A DNA stretch of 64,000 bases from positions 1 to 64,000 of the forward strand of contig CACBBR010000004.1 in NCBI GenBank assembly GCA_902537555.1. Reading direction: 5' to 3'. The position numbers and the translations under genes were made by a program. This document shows positions 38,644 to 48,635 of this stretch, one piece after another. Within the stretch, counting starts at the first letter, position 1. Each line of letters opens with the position of its first letter. This DNA is from an uncultured Pelagibacteraceae bacterium. Its GTDB lineage: Bacteria > Pseudomonadota > Alphaproteobacteria > Pelagibacterales > Pelagibacteraceae. The notes below the pieces were generated by a model, which was given only the letters and a program-made list of their open reading frames with translations, did no database searches and was not told the origin of the DNA.

Positions 38644-40647
38644 TAAATTTAGCCATTCTTTTTGAGAAAGAACTTTTACTCCTAGTTTTTTAGCTTGATC
38701 TATTTTTCTGTTTGTGGGTTTTTCACCAACTATTAAATATTTTAATTTTTTATTAACTGAACTTACAACTGACCCAGAATTTTTTTCAATTAATGATTTG
38801 GCCTCAGCTCTACTCATATTTGATAATTTTCCAGTAAACATAAATGTATGGTTCAATAGCTTACCATTTTTATTTAATTTTATATCTGAAATATCTAATA
38901 TCAAAGATAATTTTTCAATTATATTATAATTAGATTTATTGTTAAAAAAATTATTTAAGGAATTTATTTGCGTATCTCCAATTCCATCAATATTTAAAAA
39001 TTCTTTTAATTTTTTTTTATTAATAAAACTTAAAAAATTTTTTATTGATTTAGTATATTCAGCTAAAAGTTTTGCATTTTCAATTCCGATATGCCTTATT
39101 CCAATAGCATATAAAAATCTATCTAAAGAAACGTTTTTTGATTGCTCAATTGAGAATTTTAAATTTGAAACTGAAAGATCTCCCCAGCCTTCTAAATTAG
39201 AAATTTTATTATAGTCTAAGTTATATATATCTTGTGGAAATCTTATTAAGCCAATTTCCCAAAAATTTTCTATAACTTTTTTACCAAGTCCATCGATATT
39301 CATTGCTTCTTTTGAAATGAAATGTTTTATTTTTTCAATCGCAATTTTTTCGCATTCGAATCCTTCATTTGTGCACCTTCTTACAGCATCATATTTTTTT
39401 GTTGTGCTATTAAATTCTTTAATAGTTTGAGAGCCACAAGAAGGACAGAAATTAGGAAATATAAATTTTTTTGATTTTTTATCTCTTTTTTTTAAATCTA
39501 CTAGCACAACATGTGGAATCACATCACCTGCTCTTTCTATTTTTACAGTGTCACCAATCCTTATATCTTTTCTTATAATTTCATCTTCGTTATGTAGTGT
39601 TGCATTTGAAACTACTACACCCCCAATATTTACAGGTTTAATTCTTGCTACTGGTGTTAATGCACCTGTTCTACCAACCTGAATATCAATATCTTTTATC
39701 TGGGAGTACGAACTATCTGCTGAAAATTTATGAGCTATGGCCCATCTTGGGGAGTTTGCAGTAAAACCCAACCTTTTTTGAAGTTCAAAGTTATTAACTT
39801 TATAGACCAAACCATCTATATCATATTGTAAATTAAACCTATCTTTTTCAAATTTTTTGTGAAAATTCTCCAATTCGTCAATACTTTTTAAAACTTTGTT
39901 GTATTCGCTTGTTTTAAAGCCCCATTTTTTAAGAGCGCTAAGAAAATCTGATTGTTTTTTTATGGTTTCACTTTCAAAATAACCGTAAGTGTAAGCTACG
40001 AAGTTTAAAGGGATTTTTTTGGTTTCTTCAGAGTTTTTTTGTCTTAGAGAACCTGAGGCTGCATTTCGTGGATTGGCAAATTTACTTTTGATTTTTATAA
40101 AATCATTTTTTTTTATAAAAACTTCACCTCTTATATCAATATCCTTAGGGAAGTCTTCATCCATAATTTTTTTGGGTATATCATTTATAGTTTTTAAATT
40201 ATCAGTTATTACTTCTCCTGTGATTCCGTCACCTCTAGATGTACCAAGAATAAATAAGCCATTTTTGTAAGTTAATGAAGCAGAAATTCCATCAATTTTA
40301 GGCTCAACACTATATTCTATCTCTATTTTTTGATTTAGATAATTAAATATTTTTTTCTCAAAATTTTCTAAATCTTCTCCGTTAAATGCATTGGATAAAG
40401 ATAGCATTTTAACTCTATGTTGAGATTTGATAAAATTTTTTGATGGTGCATATCCTAGAGTTTTTGATGGTGATGAATTACTTTTTAAATATGCAAAATT
40501 TTTTTCTAAATCTAGTATCTCTTTTTTAATTTGATCAAATTGATCATCAGATATGATTGGTGAACTTTTCTCGAAATATAATTTATTGTGTTTTTTAAAT
40601 TCATTTATTTTTTTTTTATAGTAAATTCTAATCTCTGCTTCTTTCAT
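38635..40647 (-). CDS. ligA: NAD-dependent DNA ligase
   Basis: LigA seals nicks in replication and repair using NAD+. The 670-residue protein is complete: Ia domain, adenylation motif EPKIDGIS with the nucleotidyl Lys, SRGDGITGEVITDN, RGEVFI, ANPRNAASGSLRQ, DGLVYKVN, the OB fold (VGRTGALTPVARIKPV), a four-Cys zinc finger (FCPSCG...RRCTN...CEK), helix-hairpin-helix repeats, and a C-terminal BRCT domain starting NHTFMFTGKLSNMSRAEAKS. It is the last gene of the dcw run, 9 nt after bamD. Confidence 0.97.
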   Translation of the reverse strand: MKEAEIRIYYKKKINEFKKHNKLYFEKSSPIISDDQFDQIKKEILDLEKNFAYLKSNSSPSKTLGYAPSKNFIKSQHRVKMLSLSNAFNGEDLENFEKKIFNYLNQKIEIEYSVEPKIDGISASLTYKNGLFILGTSRGDGITGEVITDNLKTINDIPKKIMDEDFPKDIDIRGEVFIKKNDFIKIKSKFANPRNAASGSLRQKNSEETKKIPLNFVAYTYGYFESETIKKQSDFLSALKKWGFKTSEYNKVLKSIDELENFHKKFEKDRFNLQYDIDGLVYKVNNFELQKRLGFTANSPRWAIAHKFSADSSYSQIKDIDIQVGRTGALTPVARIKPVNIGGVVVSNATLHNEDEIIRKDIRIGDTVKIERAGDVIPHVVLVDLKKRDKKSKKFIFPNFCPSCGSQTIKEFNSTTKKYDAVRRCTNEGFECEKIAIEKIKHFISKEAMNIDGLGKKVIENFWEIGLIRFPQDIYNLDYNKISNLEGWGDLSVSNLKFSIEQSKNVSLDRFLYAIGIRHIGIENAKLLAEYTKSIKNFLSFINKKKLKEFLNIDGIGDTQINSLNNFFNNKSNYNIIEKLSLILDISDIKLNKNGKLLNHTFMFTGKLSNMSRAEAKSLIEKNSGSVVSSVNKKLKYLIVGEKPTNRKIDQAKKLGVKVLSQKEWLNLLD

Positions 40648-40656
40648 TTATTCTTA

Positions 40657-41496
40657 TTATCTAAATAATTCTCTAAATTTTTTAAGTAAAGATTTTTCTT
40701 TTTTAATATCTTTTTTTATCTCAGTTTTTTTATAATCAGCATTTAAAATTTTGTATGATCTTTCATACCAATTACTTGATTGATAATTATATCCAAGCAA
40801 AGCTGCATACTTTTGAGACTCATCTATTAGACCTAATTTATAATTTAATTCAACCAAACGATATAAAGCTTCTTCTACAAAAATGGTAGTATCATATTCA
40901 TTTACAATTTTTTTATACCTATTCATTGCAGGAATCCATTTTTCTCTATCCAGATAATAATTTGCAAGATATAGCTCTTTGGATGCCAAAACTTCCTCAA
41001 TTAGTTCAAGTTTGAACTTAGCATCCTCTGAAAAATCTGTGTTAGGATATTCCTCAATCAATAATTTAAAATAAGCTTTAGCCTTTATTATTTCACCAAG
41101 ATCTTTTTTTTCATCTACAATTTGATTATAATGACATATTGCTAGTAAATAATAAGCATAATCTGTGTTTGGATGGTTTTTATATTTATTAAGAAACCTT
41201 TCTAACTCATATATTGCATCTGTAAAATATAACTGAGAATAATATGCATATGCTGCCATTAAATTTGATCTTGGAGCCCAAATTGACTGAGGATACAAAA
41301 GTTCTACCTCATTAAATTTTTTTGCAGCAAAAAAAATATCCCCTCTATTAAATTCTTTTAATCCCTCCTTATAAGCATCAATCATTTGCATTTCCAAATT
41401 TTTTTCTTTAATTACAGAAACTTTTTCTTCCTTTTGAGAACATGAAGCTAATCCAAAAGTTATCAAGAGAGTAATTAAAAATAAACGAATTTTCAT
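40657..41496 (-). CDS. bamD: outer-membrane assembly lipoprotein BamD
   Basis: BamD is the essential lipoprotein of the BAM complex that inserts beta-barrel proteins. The N-terminus is a lipoprotein signal with lipobox LASC (Cys19). TPR repeats follow: AYKEGLKEFNRGDIFFAAKK, LYPQSIWAPRSNLMAAYAYY, YFTDAIYELERFLNKYKNHP and YAYYLLAICHYNQI, typical of the BamD core. Length 279. Placement after lpxC and before ligA at the end of the dcw cluster is common in alphaproteobacteria. Confidence 0.92.
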   Translation of the reverse strand: MKIRLFLITLLITFGLASCSQKEEKVSVIKEKNLEMQMIDAYKEGLKEFNRGDIFFAAKKFNEVELLYPQSIWAPRSNLMAAYAYYSQLYFTDAIYELERFLNKYKNHPNTDYAYYLLAICHYNQIVDEKKDLGEIIKAKAYFKLLIEEYPNTDFSEDAKFKLELIEEVLASKELYLANYYLDREKWIPAMNRYKKIVNEYDTTIFVEEALYRLVELNYKLGLIDESQKYAALLGYNYQSSNWYERSYKILNADYKKTEIKKDIKKEKSLLKKFRELFR

Positions 41497-41534
41497 TTAA
41501 GAACTTTAGCAGAATTTTTTTAAAATTCTAATTT

Positions 41535-42458
41535 TTAAGCTATAGATTTTAAATTATGACGATTATTTATTAATGAATGAGGTAAATTTTTTCCTTTAAT
41601 TTCAATTAAAGAATAATTTCTTTTATCACTAAAAACTTTTCTAAGAAGTTTATTTGTTAAACTGTGACCTCCATGTCTACATTTAAGTGATCCTATTATT
41701 CTATATCCAACAAGATAGAGGTCTCCCATACAATCTAAAATTTTATGATTTACAAATTCTTTTTGATTTCTTAAACCTTCTTCATTTAAAATTTTGTCAT
41801 CTTTAACTACAATTGCATTTTCTAAAGACCCGCCTTTCCCCAAACCTAATTTTTTAAGTTTTTCTATATCTTCATACAAACAAAATGTTCTTGAGTTAAA
41901 AATATTATCTAAATTATCTTCAAATACATTTATTTTATTTTTTTGATTTTTAATAAGTTGGTTTTTAAAATTTATTTCAAATTCTATTTCTAAAGCAGTA
42001 TTGGACTTTTCTATTGAGATAAATTTATTTCCATCCTCTATTTCAACACTATTATTTATTTTAATTAATTTAATAGGAATATCACTTTTTTTTATTCCAT
42101 TTTTTTTTAAAATATTCACAAAATTTTTTGCCGAACCATCAAGTATGGGTACTTCTTGAGAATCAACTTCTACAATTGCATTATCTATGCCTAAACCCAA
42201 AAAAGCTGCCATAAGATGCTCAATTGTAGAAACCTTTACTCCATATTCATTAGATATTGTCGTACACAAAGTTGCCTCGCTAACATTTTCAAAATTCGGA
42301 ACTATGATGTTATTTCTCTTTAAATCTATTCTTTTAAAAATTATTCCTGAATTTGGAGAAGAGGGTAAAATATTAAGATTTACTAATTGACCGGTATGAA
42401 CACCGATACCAGAAAACGACACTTTATTAGCTATAGTTGATTGAGTTAATATTGACAT
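41535..42458 (-). CDS. lpxC: UDP-3-O-acyl-N-acetylglucosamine deacetylase
   Basis: LpxC performs the committed step of lipid A synthesis with a catalytic zinc. Seen are the opening QSTIANKVSFSGIGVHTGQ, the first zinc His in STIEHLMAAFLGLGID, VPILDGSA, FVNHKILDCMGDLYLVG (His and Asp zinc ligands) and the general-acid His in GGHSLTN. Length 307 is normal. It follows ftsA directly here because ftsZ, which usually intervenes, is elsewhere. The gene shows that the organism makes a lipid-A-type outer membrane. Confidence 0.96.
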   Translation of the reverse strand: MSILTQSTIANKVSFSGIGVHTGQLVNLNILPSSPNSGIIFKRIDLKRNNIIVPNFENVSEATLCTTISNEYGVKVSTIEHLMAAFLGLGIDNAIVEVDSQEVPILDGSAKNFVNILKKNGIKKSDIPIKLIKINNSVEIEDGNKFISIEKSNTALEIEFEINFKNQLIKNQKNKINVFEDNLDNIFNSRTFCLYEDIEKLKKLGLGKGGSLENAIVVKDDKILNEEGLRNQKEFVNHKILDCMGDLYLVGYRIIGSLKCRHGGHSLTNKLLRKVFSDKRNYSLIEIKGKNLPHSLINNRHNLKSIA

Positions 42459-42519
42459 GAAATAAATATAATAAATTTAGTGAAATTTAGTATTCAAGTA
42501 ATGTTACAAGAAAATACCA

Positions 42520-43680
42520 TTATTTTGAGAATAGATTAAAAAAACTCTCGAAAAAACCAATTTTTTTTGACTTTTTTTTAGCATGTGTGAGCAAACTTTC
42601 ATCACTTTTATGATAGTAAAGTCCAGCCTCGCAAATAGTCGAATCATTTTCCTCAAAAAATATTAATTCTGTAAATTTTTTTTTTAGGTTAAAATTATTA
42701 TATTTAGATAGTAATTTAGATCCATTTCCAATAAAAATTATATTTGGTTTTTGTAACGATTTAGTTTGTTTTACATAATCAGTTTGAAATATTGCTAATT
42801 CAACAATCTCATCTACTCTCGCCTCAATTATTTGTTTTAATAGATTAACTGATATATTATTTTCTAAAACTTCACTAAATAGATTTTTATTAATTGCATT
42901 TTTATTAAATGATAATTCATCCTCATTTTTATTAAAATATATTTTTAAAACTTCAGAATAATTTATATTTAATTTCAATATTTTTGAAATATCTTTAGTT
43001 AAACTATTTCCACCAATAGGAATCGAATTAAAAAATTCAAAATTCTCATTATTAAAAATTAAGGCACTAGTTCGTTCAAAACCAATATCTAAAAATATAT
43101 AATTATTTTTTACTTCCAAATTTTTTTTATAGAAGAAAGTTCTTACATAACTTGAACAATATATATTTGACACATTTAAATTATTTTTTTTAAATGCGTT
43201 TGATATCTCATTAATTAAAGATTTATTTATGCAGATAAATTTTATTTCTAATGTTAAAGATTTAATTTCAAAATCTTCTAAGATCTTTTCTAATTTGTTG
43301 TTATCTGCAATTATATTGTTTACAACAATATGTACAACTTGAGCATTAAAATTATTTTGAGAAATTATAAAGTTTGCCTCTTCAATTAAACTATCATAGT
43401 GATTTCTTATGACAGTCGGTTGGTCAAATATTTTTTTTATTGAGAGATCAATAGAATAAAATTTTGATGAGTCATATAAAACTACTACATTTTCTAAATG
43501 AAACGACAAACGCCTCTCAGCATCTCTAATTAATTTATTAAGATGATTATTTGCGTCTTTATTATTTAAAGCTTCTCGAATTGAAATCTTTGAATTGTAA
43601 ATACTTTTTGATTGGCTATCAAAAACACCTATTCTTAAATTATCAGAACCAAAATCAATTATAGCATCAAATTCACTCAT
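42520..43680 (-). CDS. ftsA: cell division protein FtsA
   Basis: FtsA is the actin-like tether joining FtsZ filaments to the inner membrane. Its ATPase opening DAIIDFGSDNLRIGVFD, the SHS2/1C region, YIFLDIGFERTSALIF (phosphate 2), IPIGGNSLTKDI and IIFIGNGSKL are visible. The C-terminal amphipathic membrane helix ends IGFFESFFNLFSK. The sequence is much diverged (Asn/Lys-rich) and 386 residues long. It overlaps ftsQ by 8 nt. No ftsZ follows; lpxC comes next after 61 nt. Confidence 0.9.
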   Translation of the reverse strand: MSEFDAIIDFGSDNLRIGVFDSQSKSIYNSKISIREALNNKDANNHLNKLIRDAERRLSFHLENVVVLYDSSKFYSIDLSIKKIFDQPTVIRNHYDSLIEEANFIISQNNFNAQVVHIVVNNIIADNNKLEKILEDFEIKSLTLEIKFICINKSLINEISNAFKKNNLNVSNIYCSSYVRTFFYKKNLEVKNNYIFLDIGFERTSALIFNNENFEFFNSIPIGGNSLTKDISKILKLNINYSEVLKIYFNKNEDELSFNKNAINKNLFSEVLENNISVNLLKQIIEARVDEIVELAIFQTDYVKQTKSLQKPNIIFIGNGSKLLSKYNNFNLKKKFTELIFFEENDSTICEAGLYYHKSDESLLTHAKKKSKKIGFFESFFNLFSK

Positions 43681-44368
43681 TTTTATTTGTCAATATAATC
43701 TGATTAGTTACACGTAGATCAATAGTTTTAGTATTTATTAAATTATTGTTAAAAAACATTTTTTTGTAAATTTTAATTGATTTTTCAATATCTTTAGAAG
43801 GTAACTTTAACGTCAAGCCATTTGAAAATAATAAATCCCATCTTTTATTTTTAAAATAATAATATTTTTCAATTTTATTTACATCTAAATCATTAATTTT
43901 TAAAATTTTCTGTAAATGCAAAAAATCATTTATTTCAAAATCTCCAAATAATTCAGGGATTTTATTTTTTTCTATAAGTTGATTTGAATTAATAAAATTT
44001 CCATTTTTGCCTATGAAAAAATTTTCTCCATCTCTAAAAGTTTTTCCAAGGATTGATGTCTTAGATAAATTGATATTAATTGTTGATGGTATGATTTTAT
44101 TCACATATATATTTTCCAAAAATTTATATTTATTTAGTGTTTCTAAAACATTATCTTCATTTAATTTGAAAATATTAATGTTTTGAAAATTTTTAAGATC
44201 AATTTCTATCATTTTTTTTTCATCGCTAGATATCCCATTTATATTTATTGTTTTTAAACTAAACTGTTCATAATAATTTTTTAAGAATTGAAAATTAAAT
44301 GCTGAACTTAAAAAAATAAAAAACAACAAGTATAGATATAATTTATATTTACTTATTGATTGAAGCAT
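43673..44368 (-). CDS. ftsQ: cell division protein FtsQ (POTRA domain)
   Basis: FtsQ links early and late divisome proteins in the periplasm. It has one N-terminal membrane helix (LYLYLLFFIFLSSAFNF), then a POTRA domain with INGISSDEKKMIEIDLKNF and YKFLENIYVNKIIPSTININ, and a beta domain ending IDLRVTNQIILTN, where the family ends with DLR. The sequence is short (231 residues) and highly divergent, but position between ddl and ftsA is decisive. It overlaps ddl by 20 nt and ftsA by 8 nt. Confidence 0.88.
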   Translation of the reverse strand: MLQSISKYKLYLYLLFFIFLSSAFNFQFLKNYYEQFSLKTININGISSDEKKMIEIDLKNFQNINIFKLNEDNVLETLNKYKFLENIYVNKIIPSTININLSKTSILGKTFRDGENFFIGKNGNFINSNQLIEKNKIPELFGDFEINDFLHLQKILKINDLDVNKIEKYYYFKNKRWDLLFSNGLTLKLPSKDIEKSIKIYKKMFFNNNLINTKTIDLRVTNQIILTNKNE

Positions 44369-45269
44369 CTTTCATTATTTCCTCTATAAGTTTTTTAAAA
44401 CTAATTTTTTGGTGTCTTGCAATTTCTGGCACCAAAGAAAGCGAGGTCATGCCGGGCTGGGTATTAAGTTCCAATAAAAAAAATTTGTTTTTATAAAACC
44501 TAAAATCAGACCTAGATACGCCTCTACATTTTAATAGTTTATGCGCTTTCATGGCTATAGAATTAACTTTCTTAAAATTTTTATGACTAATATTTACTGG
44601 TATAACATGTTCTGTTTTTGCACTAGCACTATACTTTGCTTTGTAGTCGTAAAATTTTCTTTTAGGTTTTAACTCTATAATTCCTAGTTTTTTATTGCCT
44701 AAAATTGCAGCCTGAATTTCTCTTCCTGGAATATATTTTTCAATTAAAATTTCTTTAAATTTTTCCAATTTATATAAATTAAATATAAAATTTTTTTTAT
44801 TTGTTATATATACTCCTACACTTGAGCCTTCATTAATTGGTTTTAAAACTACTGGAAATTTCAATTTTTGATCTATTTTTTTTATTATATTTTTAAAATT
44901 GAGATTATTTTTAAAATGAAATTTAATATAGGGAGGTGTTAAAATTTTATTTTTAATAAATATTTTTTTTGATAACTCTTTATCAATTGCAAGTGATGAA
45001 GATAGCACGCCTGAATGAGTATATTTAATTCTTTCAGACTCAAGTATGGTCTGAATATATCCATCCTCTCCATATCTACCATGCAAAAGGTTTAAAACTA
45101 AATCTGGTCTGAATTTTCTTAACTTTTTTACAAAATTTCCATCAGGCTCAATTAATAAAATATTATATTTCCTATCTTTTTTTAATTCTTTAATAACACT
45201 TTTTGCTGTGATTAAGCTAATCTCTCTTTCATTTGAATATCCACCTGCTAAAGTTAATATCTTTTTCAC
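44349..45269 (-). CDS. ddl: D-alanine-D-alanine ligase
   Basis: Ddl makes D-Ala-D-Ala for the peptidoglycan pentapeptide. ATP-grasp landmarks: LAGGYSNEREISLITAKSV, LLHGRYGEDGYIQ, KPINEGSSVGVY, EKYIPGREIQAAILG, and RSDFRF followed by LELNTQPGMTSLSLVPEIA. It starts with GTG at 45269, overlapping the murB stop as TAGTG. At 306 residues it is a typical DdlB. Located murB-ddl-ftsQ as in other alphaproteobacterial dcw clusters. Confidence 0.96.
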   Translation of the reverse strand: MKKILTLAGGYSNEREISLITAKSVIKELKKDRKYNILLIEPDGNFVKKLRKFRPDLVLNLLHGRYGEDGYIQTILESERIKYTHSGVLSSSLAIDKELSKKIFIKNKILTPPYIKFHFKNNLNFKNIIKKIDQKLKFPVVLKPINEGSSVGVYITNKKNFIFNLYKLEKFKEILIEKYIPGREIQAAILGNKKLGIIELKPKRKFYDYKAKYSASAKTEHVIPVNISHKNFKKVNSIAMKAHKLLKCRGVSRSDFRFYKNKFFLLELNTQPGMTSLSLVPEIARHQKISFKKLIEEIMKDASINK

Positions 45270-46177
45270 TACTCAACTACCACAATTTCTAGTTCTAATT
45301 TTACACCTGTTTTTTTCTCAACTTTTTCTTTTACAAAATTAATTAATGCTTTCATATCTTTAGATTTTGCATTTTTTTTATTCACAAAAAAATTTGCATG
45401 TTTTTCAGAAATAAATGCATCACCGTAACTTTTTTCGATAGAGACACTTGATCTGATCAATTCCCATACTTTTTTATCAGTTTGATTGATTGGATTTTTA
45501 AAAGTACTTCCACTAGTCTTTATTTTGGTTGGTTGAGCCATTTCCTTTTTGTCAATTAACTCGTTCATATATTTATTTATTTCTGAGTTATTTTTTTCAT
45601 TCCCTTTGAAAGTAGCACTTAAAAAAATTAAATCTTTCGATAGTTCAATTGATCTATAATTAAAATTGATTTTATTTACTGGGATACTTTTAACAACTCC
45701 ATTAAAATCTACTAATTGGATTGAAACTAGAATATCTTTAAATTCTTTTTTAAAACAGCCAGAATTCATTCTTATACCACCACCAATAGAACCTGGTATA
45801 CATGACATAAATTCTAAACCTGAAATATTATTGTCCCTTGCAAATTCTGAAACTTTTTTTTGAGAAACAGCAGTTCCAGCAATAATTGTAGTTTTGTTTA
45901 ATAAAGAAATCTTGGAAAAATTTTTTCCTAACTTAATTATAGTTCCTTGATAGGTTTCATCATCAAATAATACATTAGAACCATTTCCCAAAATAAATAT
46001 TTTCCCACGCAAAGCATATAATTTGAGATATTCAATTAAACCTTTTAAAGAATTTGGTCTAAATAAAATTCTTGTTTTTCCACCTATATTAAACCAATTT
46101 AATTTCTTAATACTTTGATCAAAAAAGATATCTCCATCTATTGATAATGCAGATTTTTTTAAATCTTCAGTTTCCAT
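45269..46177 (-). CDS. murB: UDP-N-acetylenolpyruvoylglucosamine reductase
   Basis: MurB reduces UDP-GlcNAc-enolpyruvate to UDP-MurNAc with FAD and NADPH. FAD-binding blocks FNIGGKTRILFRP and FILGNGSNVLFDDETYQGT, then CIPGSIGGGIRMNSGC and the catalytic Ser region KTSGSTFKNP are visible. The closing HANFFVNKKNAKSKD is also typical. The 302-residue length fits the shorter (type II) form. One-nt overlaps with murC (TAATG) and ddl mark coupled translation. Confidence 0.96.
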   Translation of the reverse strand: METEDLKKSALSIDGDIFFDQSIKKLNWFNIGGKTRILFRPNSLKGLIEYLKLYALRGKIFILGNGSNVLFDDETYQGTIIKLGKNFSKISLLNKTTIIAGTAVSQKKVSEFARDNNISGLEFMSCIPGSIGGGIRMNSGCFKKEFKDILVSIQLVDFNGVVKSIPVNKINFNYRSIELSKDLIFLSATFKGNEKNNSEINKYMNELIDKKEMAQPTKIKTSGSTFKNPINQTDKKVWELIRSSVSIEKSYGDAFISEKHANFFVNKKNAKSKDMKALINFVKEKVEKKTGVKLELEIVVVE

Positions 46178-47568
46178 TAAAAAATATTTTTCAAATTTTT
46201 CATCCAGCTAGATATTGATCCTGCTCCCATGCCTATATAAATTTTCTCACCAAAGGCGTTTTGTTTCACAAATCTTTTTAACTGGGTTTCATCATCAATT
46301 TGTATTAATCTAACATTAGAATTTCTTATTATTAACTTCGCAAAAGAATTATAAGTAAAATTTAGTTTTATTTTTTCATTAGCAGTATAAATTGGGCATA
46401 GTAAAACAGTATCTGCCATTTTAAAGCACTTAGAAAACTCATATTTTAAATTTTTTACTCTTGAAATTCTGTGAGGTTGAAAAACACATACAATTTCTTT
46501 TTTTTTATATACACTTTTTACTCCACTTAACACTGAACTAATTTCAGTTGGATGATGTGCATAATCATCATAAAAACTTACCTTAAAGTAGTCAAATAAG
46601 TGAGTAAATCTCCTTTGAACACCTTTGAAACCAATAAGACCCAATTTTATATATTTTTCAGGTAGACCAATTGTAAAAGTTAATGCTGCTGCTGCTGCTG
46701 CATTTCTTATATTGTGAATTCCAATCATTGGCAGCTTGATGTTTTTAATAATTTTTTTTTTACTTGGAATATTTATTTTCATATCAAAGCTGGAAAGTTT
46801 AAAGTTTTGTCTAATATTTATGATTTGAAAATTTGATGTTTTATCTTCACCATAAGTGTAAAAATTTTTATTTTTTGATCTATTCAGAACATCTTTTAGA
46901 TTTCTATCGTCATTACAAATAAAACCTTTACCAACAGAAGGTATTTTTTCTATAAATTCTAAAAAACTTTTTTTTAGATTTGATATATTTTTATAATAGT
47001 CTAAATGCTCATAATCTAAGTTTGTGACAATAGAATAAATAAAAGGTATTTTTAAAAAACTACCGTCCGATTCATCAGACTCTGTCACGCACCAATTACT
47101 TTTTCCTAATTTAGCAGAATTACCAAATGAATTTAAAACACCACCATTTATAATAGTTGGATCTAAATTACTAATCGAAAAAATATTTGATACTAGAGAT
47201 GTTGTTGTTGTTTTTCCATGCGAGCCAGTAACAACAACATTTCTCATAAAGGAGACTATATGGCCCAACATATCTCCTCTTGTATAAATAGGTAAATTTT
47301 TTTTTATCGCTTCCTGAATTTCAGGGTTACTTTTTTTAATTGCAGATGAAATTACAAGAACAGTAGTTTTTTTTATATTTTCTCTTTTATGATTTAAAAA
47401 TATTTTAATTTTTTTATCATTTAGTCTCTCAATATTTTTATTGTTAGCAATATCACTGCCTTGAACTTTATAACCTAAACCATTCATAATTAATGCTAAA
47501 CCACTCATACCTATACCCCCTATACCGACAAAGTGAATAAGTTCGTTTTTTCCTAAATCAATTTTCAT
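46177..47568 (-). CDS. murC: UDP-N-acetylmuramate-L-alanine ligase
   Basis: MurC adds L-Ala to UDP-MurNAc. The 463-residue protein begins FVGIGGIGMSGLALIMNGLG, then GSDIANNKNIERL, ATP loop VVTGSHGKTTTT, TNLDYEHLDYY, GIHNIRNAAAAAALTF, the domain-3 YDDYAHHPTEI and FQPHRISR. It is complete and typical. It overlaps murG by 11 nt. Confidence 0.97.
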   Translation of the reverse strand: MKIDLGKNELIHFVGIGGIGMSGLALIMNGLGYKVQGSDIANNKNIERLNDKKIKIFLNHKRENIKKTTVLVISSAIKKSNPEIQEAIKKNLPIYTRGDMLGHIVSFMRNVVVTGSHGKTTTTSLVSNIFSISNLDPTIINGGVLNSFGNSAKLGKSNWCVTESDESDGSFLKIPFIYSIVTNLDYEHLDYYKNISNLKKSFLEFIEKIPSVGKGFICNDDRNLKDVLNRSKNKNFYTYGEDKTSNFQIINIRQNFKLSSFDMKINIPSKKKIIKNIKLPMIGIHNIRNAAAAAALTFTIGLPEKYIKLGLIGFKGVQRRFTHLFDYFKVSFYDDYAHHPTEISSVLSGVKSVYKKKEIVCVFQPHRISRVKNLKYEFSKCFKMADTVLLCPIYTANEKIKLNFTYNSFAKLIIRNSNVRLIQIDDETQLKRFVKQNAFGEKIYIGMGAGSISSWMKNLKNIF

Positions 47569-48631
47569 TTATTAGTTTAGTTAGCTTAACTCTATTTTTT
47601 TCCCAAGTATCTTCTTTAGTTAATTGAATTAAATTATTTTTTTTTGAAAAGTATTCATCTTGGTTTTCAAATATGTTAGTCATCAAGTTTATAAAATTAT
47701 TTTCATTAATATCTTTTTGCATAATTAACCAACAACAATTTTTTTTTTTATAAAATTCTGCATTATAGTATTGATGATTATCTTTAGCATACGGAAATGG
47801 AATTGCTACAAATGGAATATTTAAATAACTTAATTCTGAAATTACTGACGCACCAGAACGAGTTATAGCTAAATCATAATGTGCGGCTTTTATTAATAAT
47901 TTATCATCAAAATCAAATAATTCGTGATCTATTTGATTTTTTATATATAAATTTTTTAGATTTTCTCTCAATTTTGTATCGGTTATCTGCTGTAAAACTT
48001 TTATATTTTGGGCTTTAGATAGTTTTATCACCATTTTTGAAATAAAATTATCAAAAAATTTTGAACCTTGACTTCCTCCTATAATCAAAATTTTTTTTTG
48101 ATCCTCAAGAGTTTTTTTTACATTTTTTTGATATTCATAAATTTCCTTTCTAAGTAACGGCTTAATTAAATATATTTTTTTTAGATACTTTTCAGGGATC
48201 TTTTTTAAATTTCTATCATAACAAATAATTTTTTTTGCAAAACTTAAGGTTAAATTATTTGCTCTTCCTAAAATAGAGTTGGGTTCAAAAACAAAAATTT
48301 TGATTTTCATTAAATATGAAGCCAAAGACATAGGTATAGACATATATCCACCTGTGCTAATTAAAATATTAAAATTATTTATTTTTAGATATCTGTAAGA
48401 TTTAAATATTGAAAAAAAAAATTTTATTAAATTGTATGGAATTAAAAATAAATTTGATCGTATATTTGGAACATCAATTAACGAAAAATTATAGCTACTG
48501 TTAATATACTTAGATCCTCTTACATCTGTTACAATATGTACTTCAAAATTATCTTTAAGGGAATCATATAGACTTAAAGAAGGAATCACGTGGCCACCTG
48601 ATCCACCAGTTGTAATAAGTATTTTTTTCAT
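47558..48631 (-). CDS. murG: lipid II synthase MurG (GT28)
   Basis: MurG transfers GlcNAc from UDP-GlcNAc to lipid I on the inner face of the membrane. The N-terminal G-loop TTGGSGGHVIPSLSL, STGGYMSIPMSLASYL, FEPNSILGRAN, the second G-loop IIGGSQGSKFFDNF, and the UDP-binding segment ITRSGASVISELSYLNIPFV are present. Length 357 is normal. It sits 4 nt after ftsW. Confidence 0.96.
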   Translation of the reverse strand: MKKILITTGGSGGHVIPSLSLYDSLKDNFEVHIVTDVRGSKYINSSYNFSLIDVPNIRSNLFLIPYNLIKFFFSIFKSYRYLKINNFNILISTGGYMSIPMSLASYLMKIKIFVFEPNSILGRANNLTLSFAKKIICYDRNLKKIPEKYLKKIYLIKPLLRKEIYEYQKNVKKTLEDQKKILIIGGSQGSKFFDNFISKMVIKLSKAQNIKVLQQITDTKLRENLKNLYIKNQIDHELFDFDDKLLIKAAHYDLAITRSGASVISELSYLNIPFVAIPFPYAKDNHQYYNAEFYKKKNCCWLIMQKDINENNFINLMTNIFENQDEYFSKKNNLIQLTKEDTWEKNRVKLTKLINEN

Positions 48632-48635
48632 TAAG

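Noticed and set aside
46687..46702. GCTGCTGCTGCTGC-type triplet repeat in murC
   Set aside because: It encodes the conserved alanine stretch of the MurC NIRNAAAAAA motif, so it is protein-driven rather than a variable repeat.
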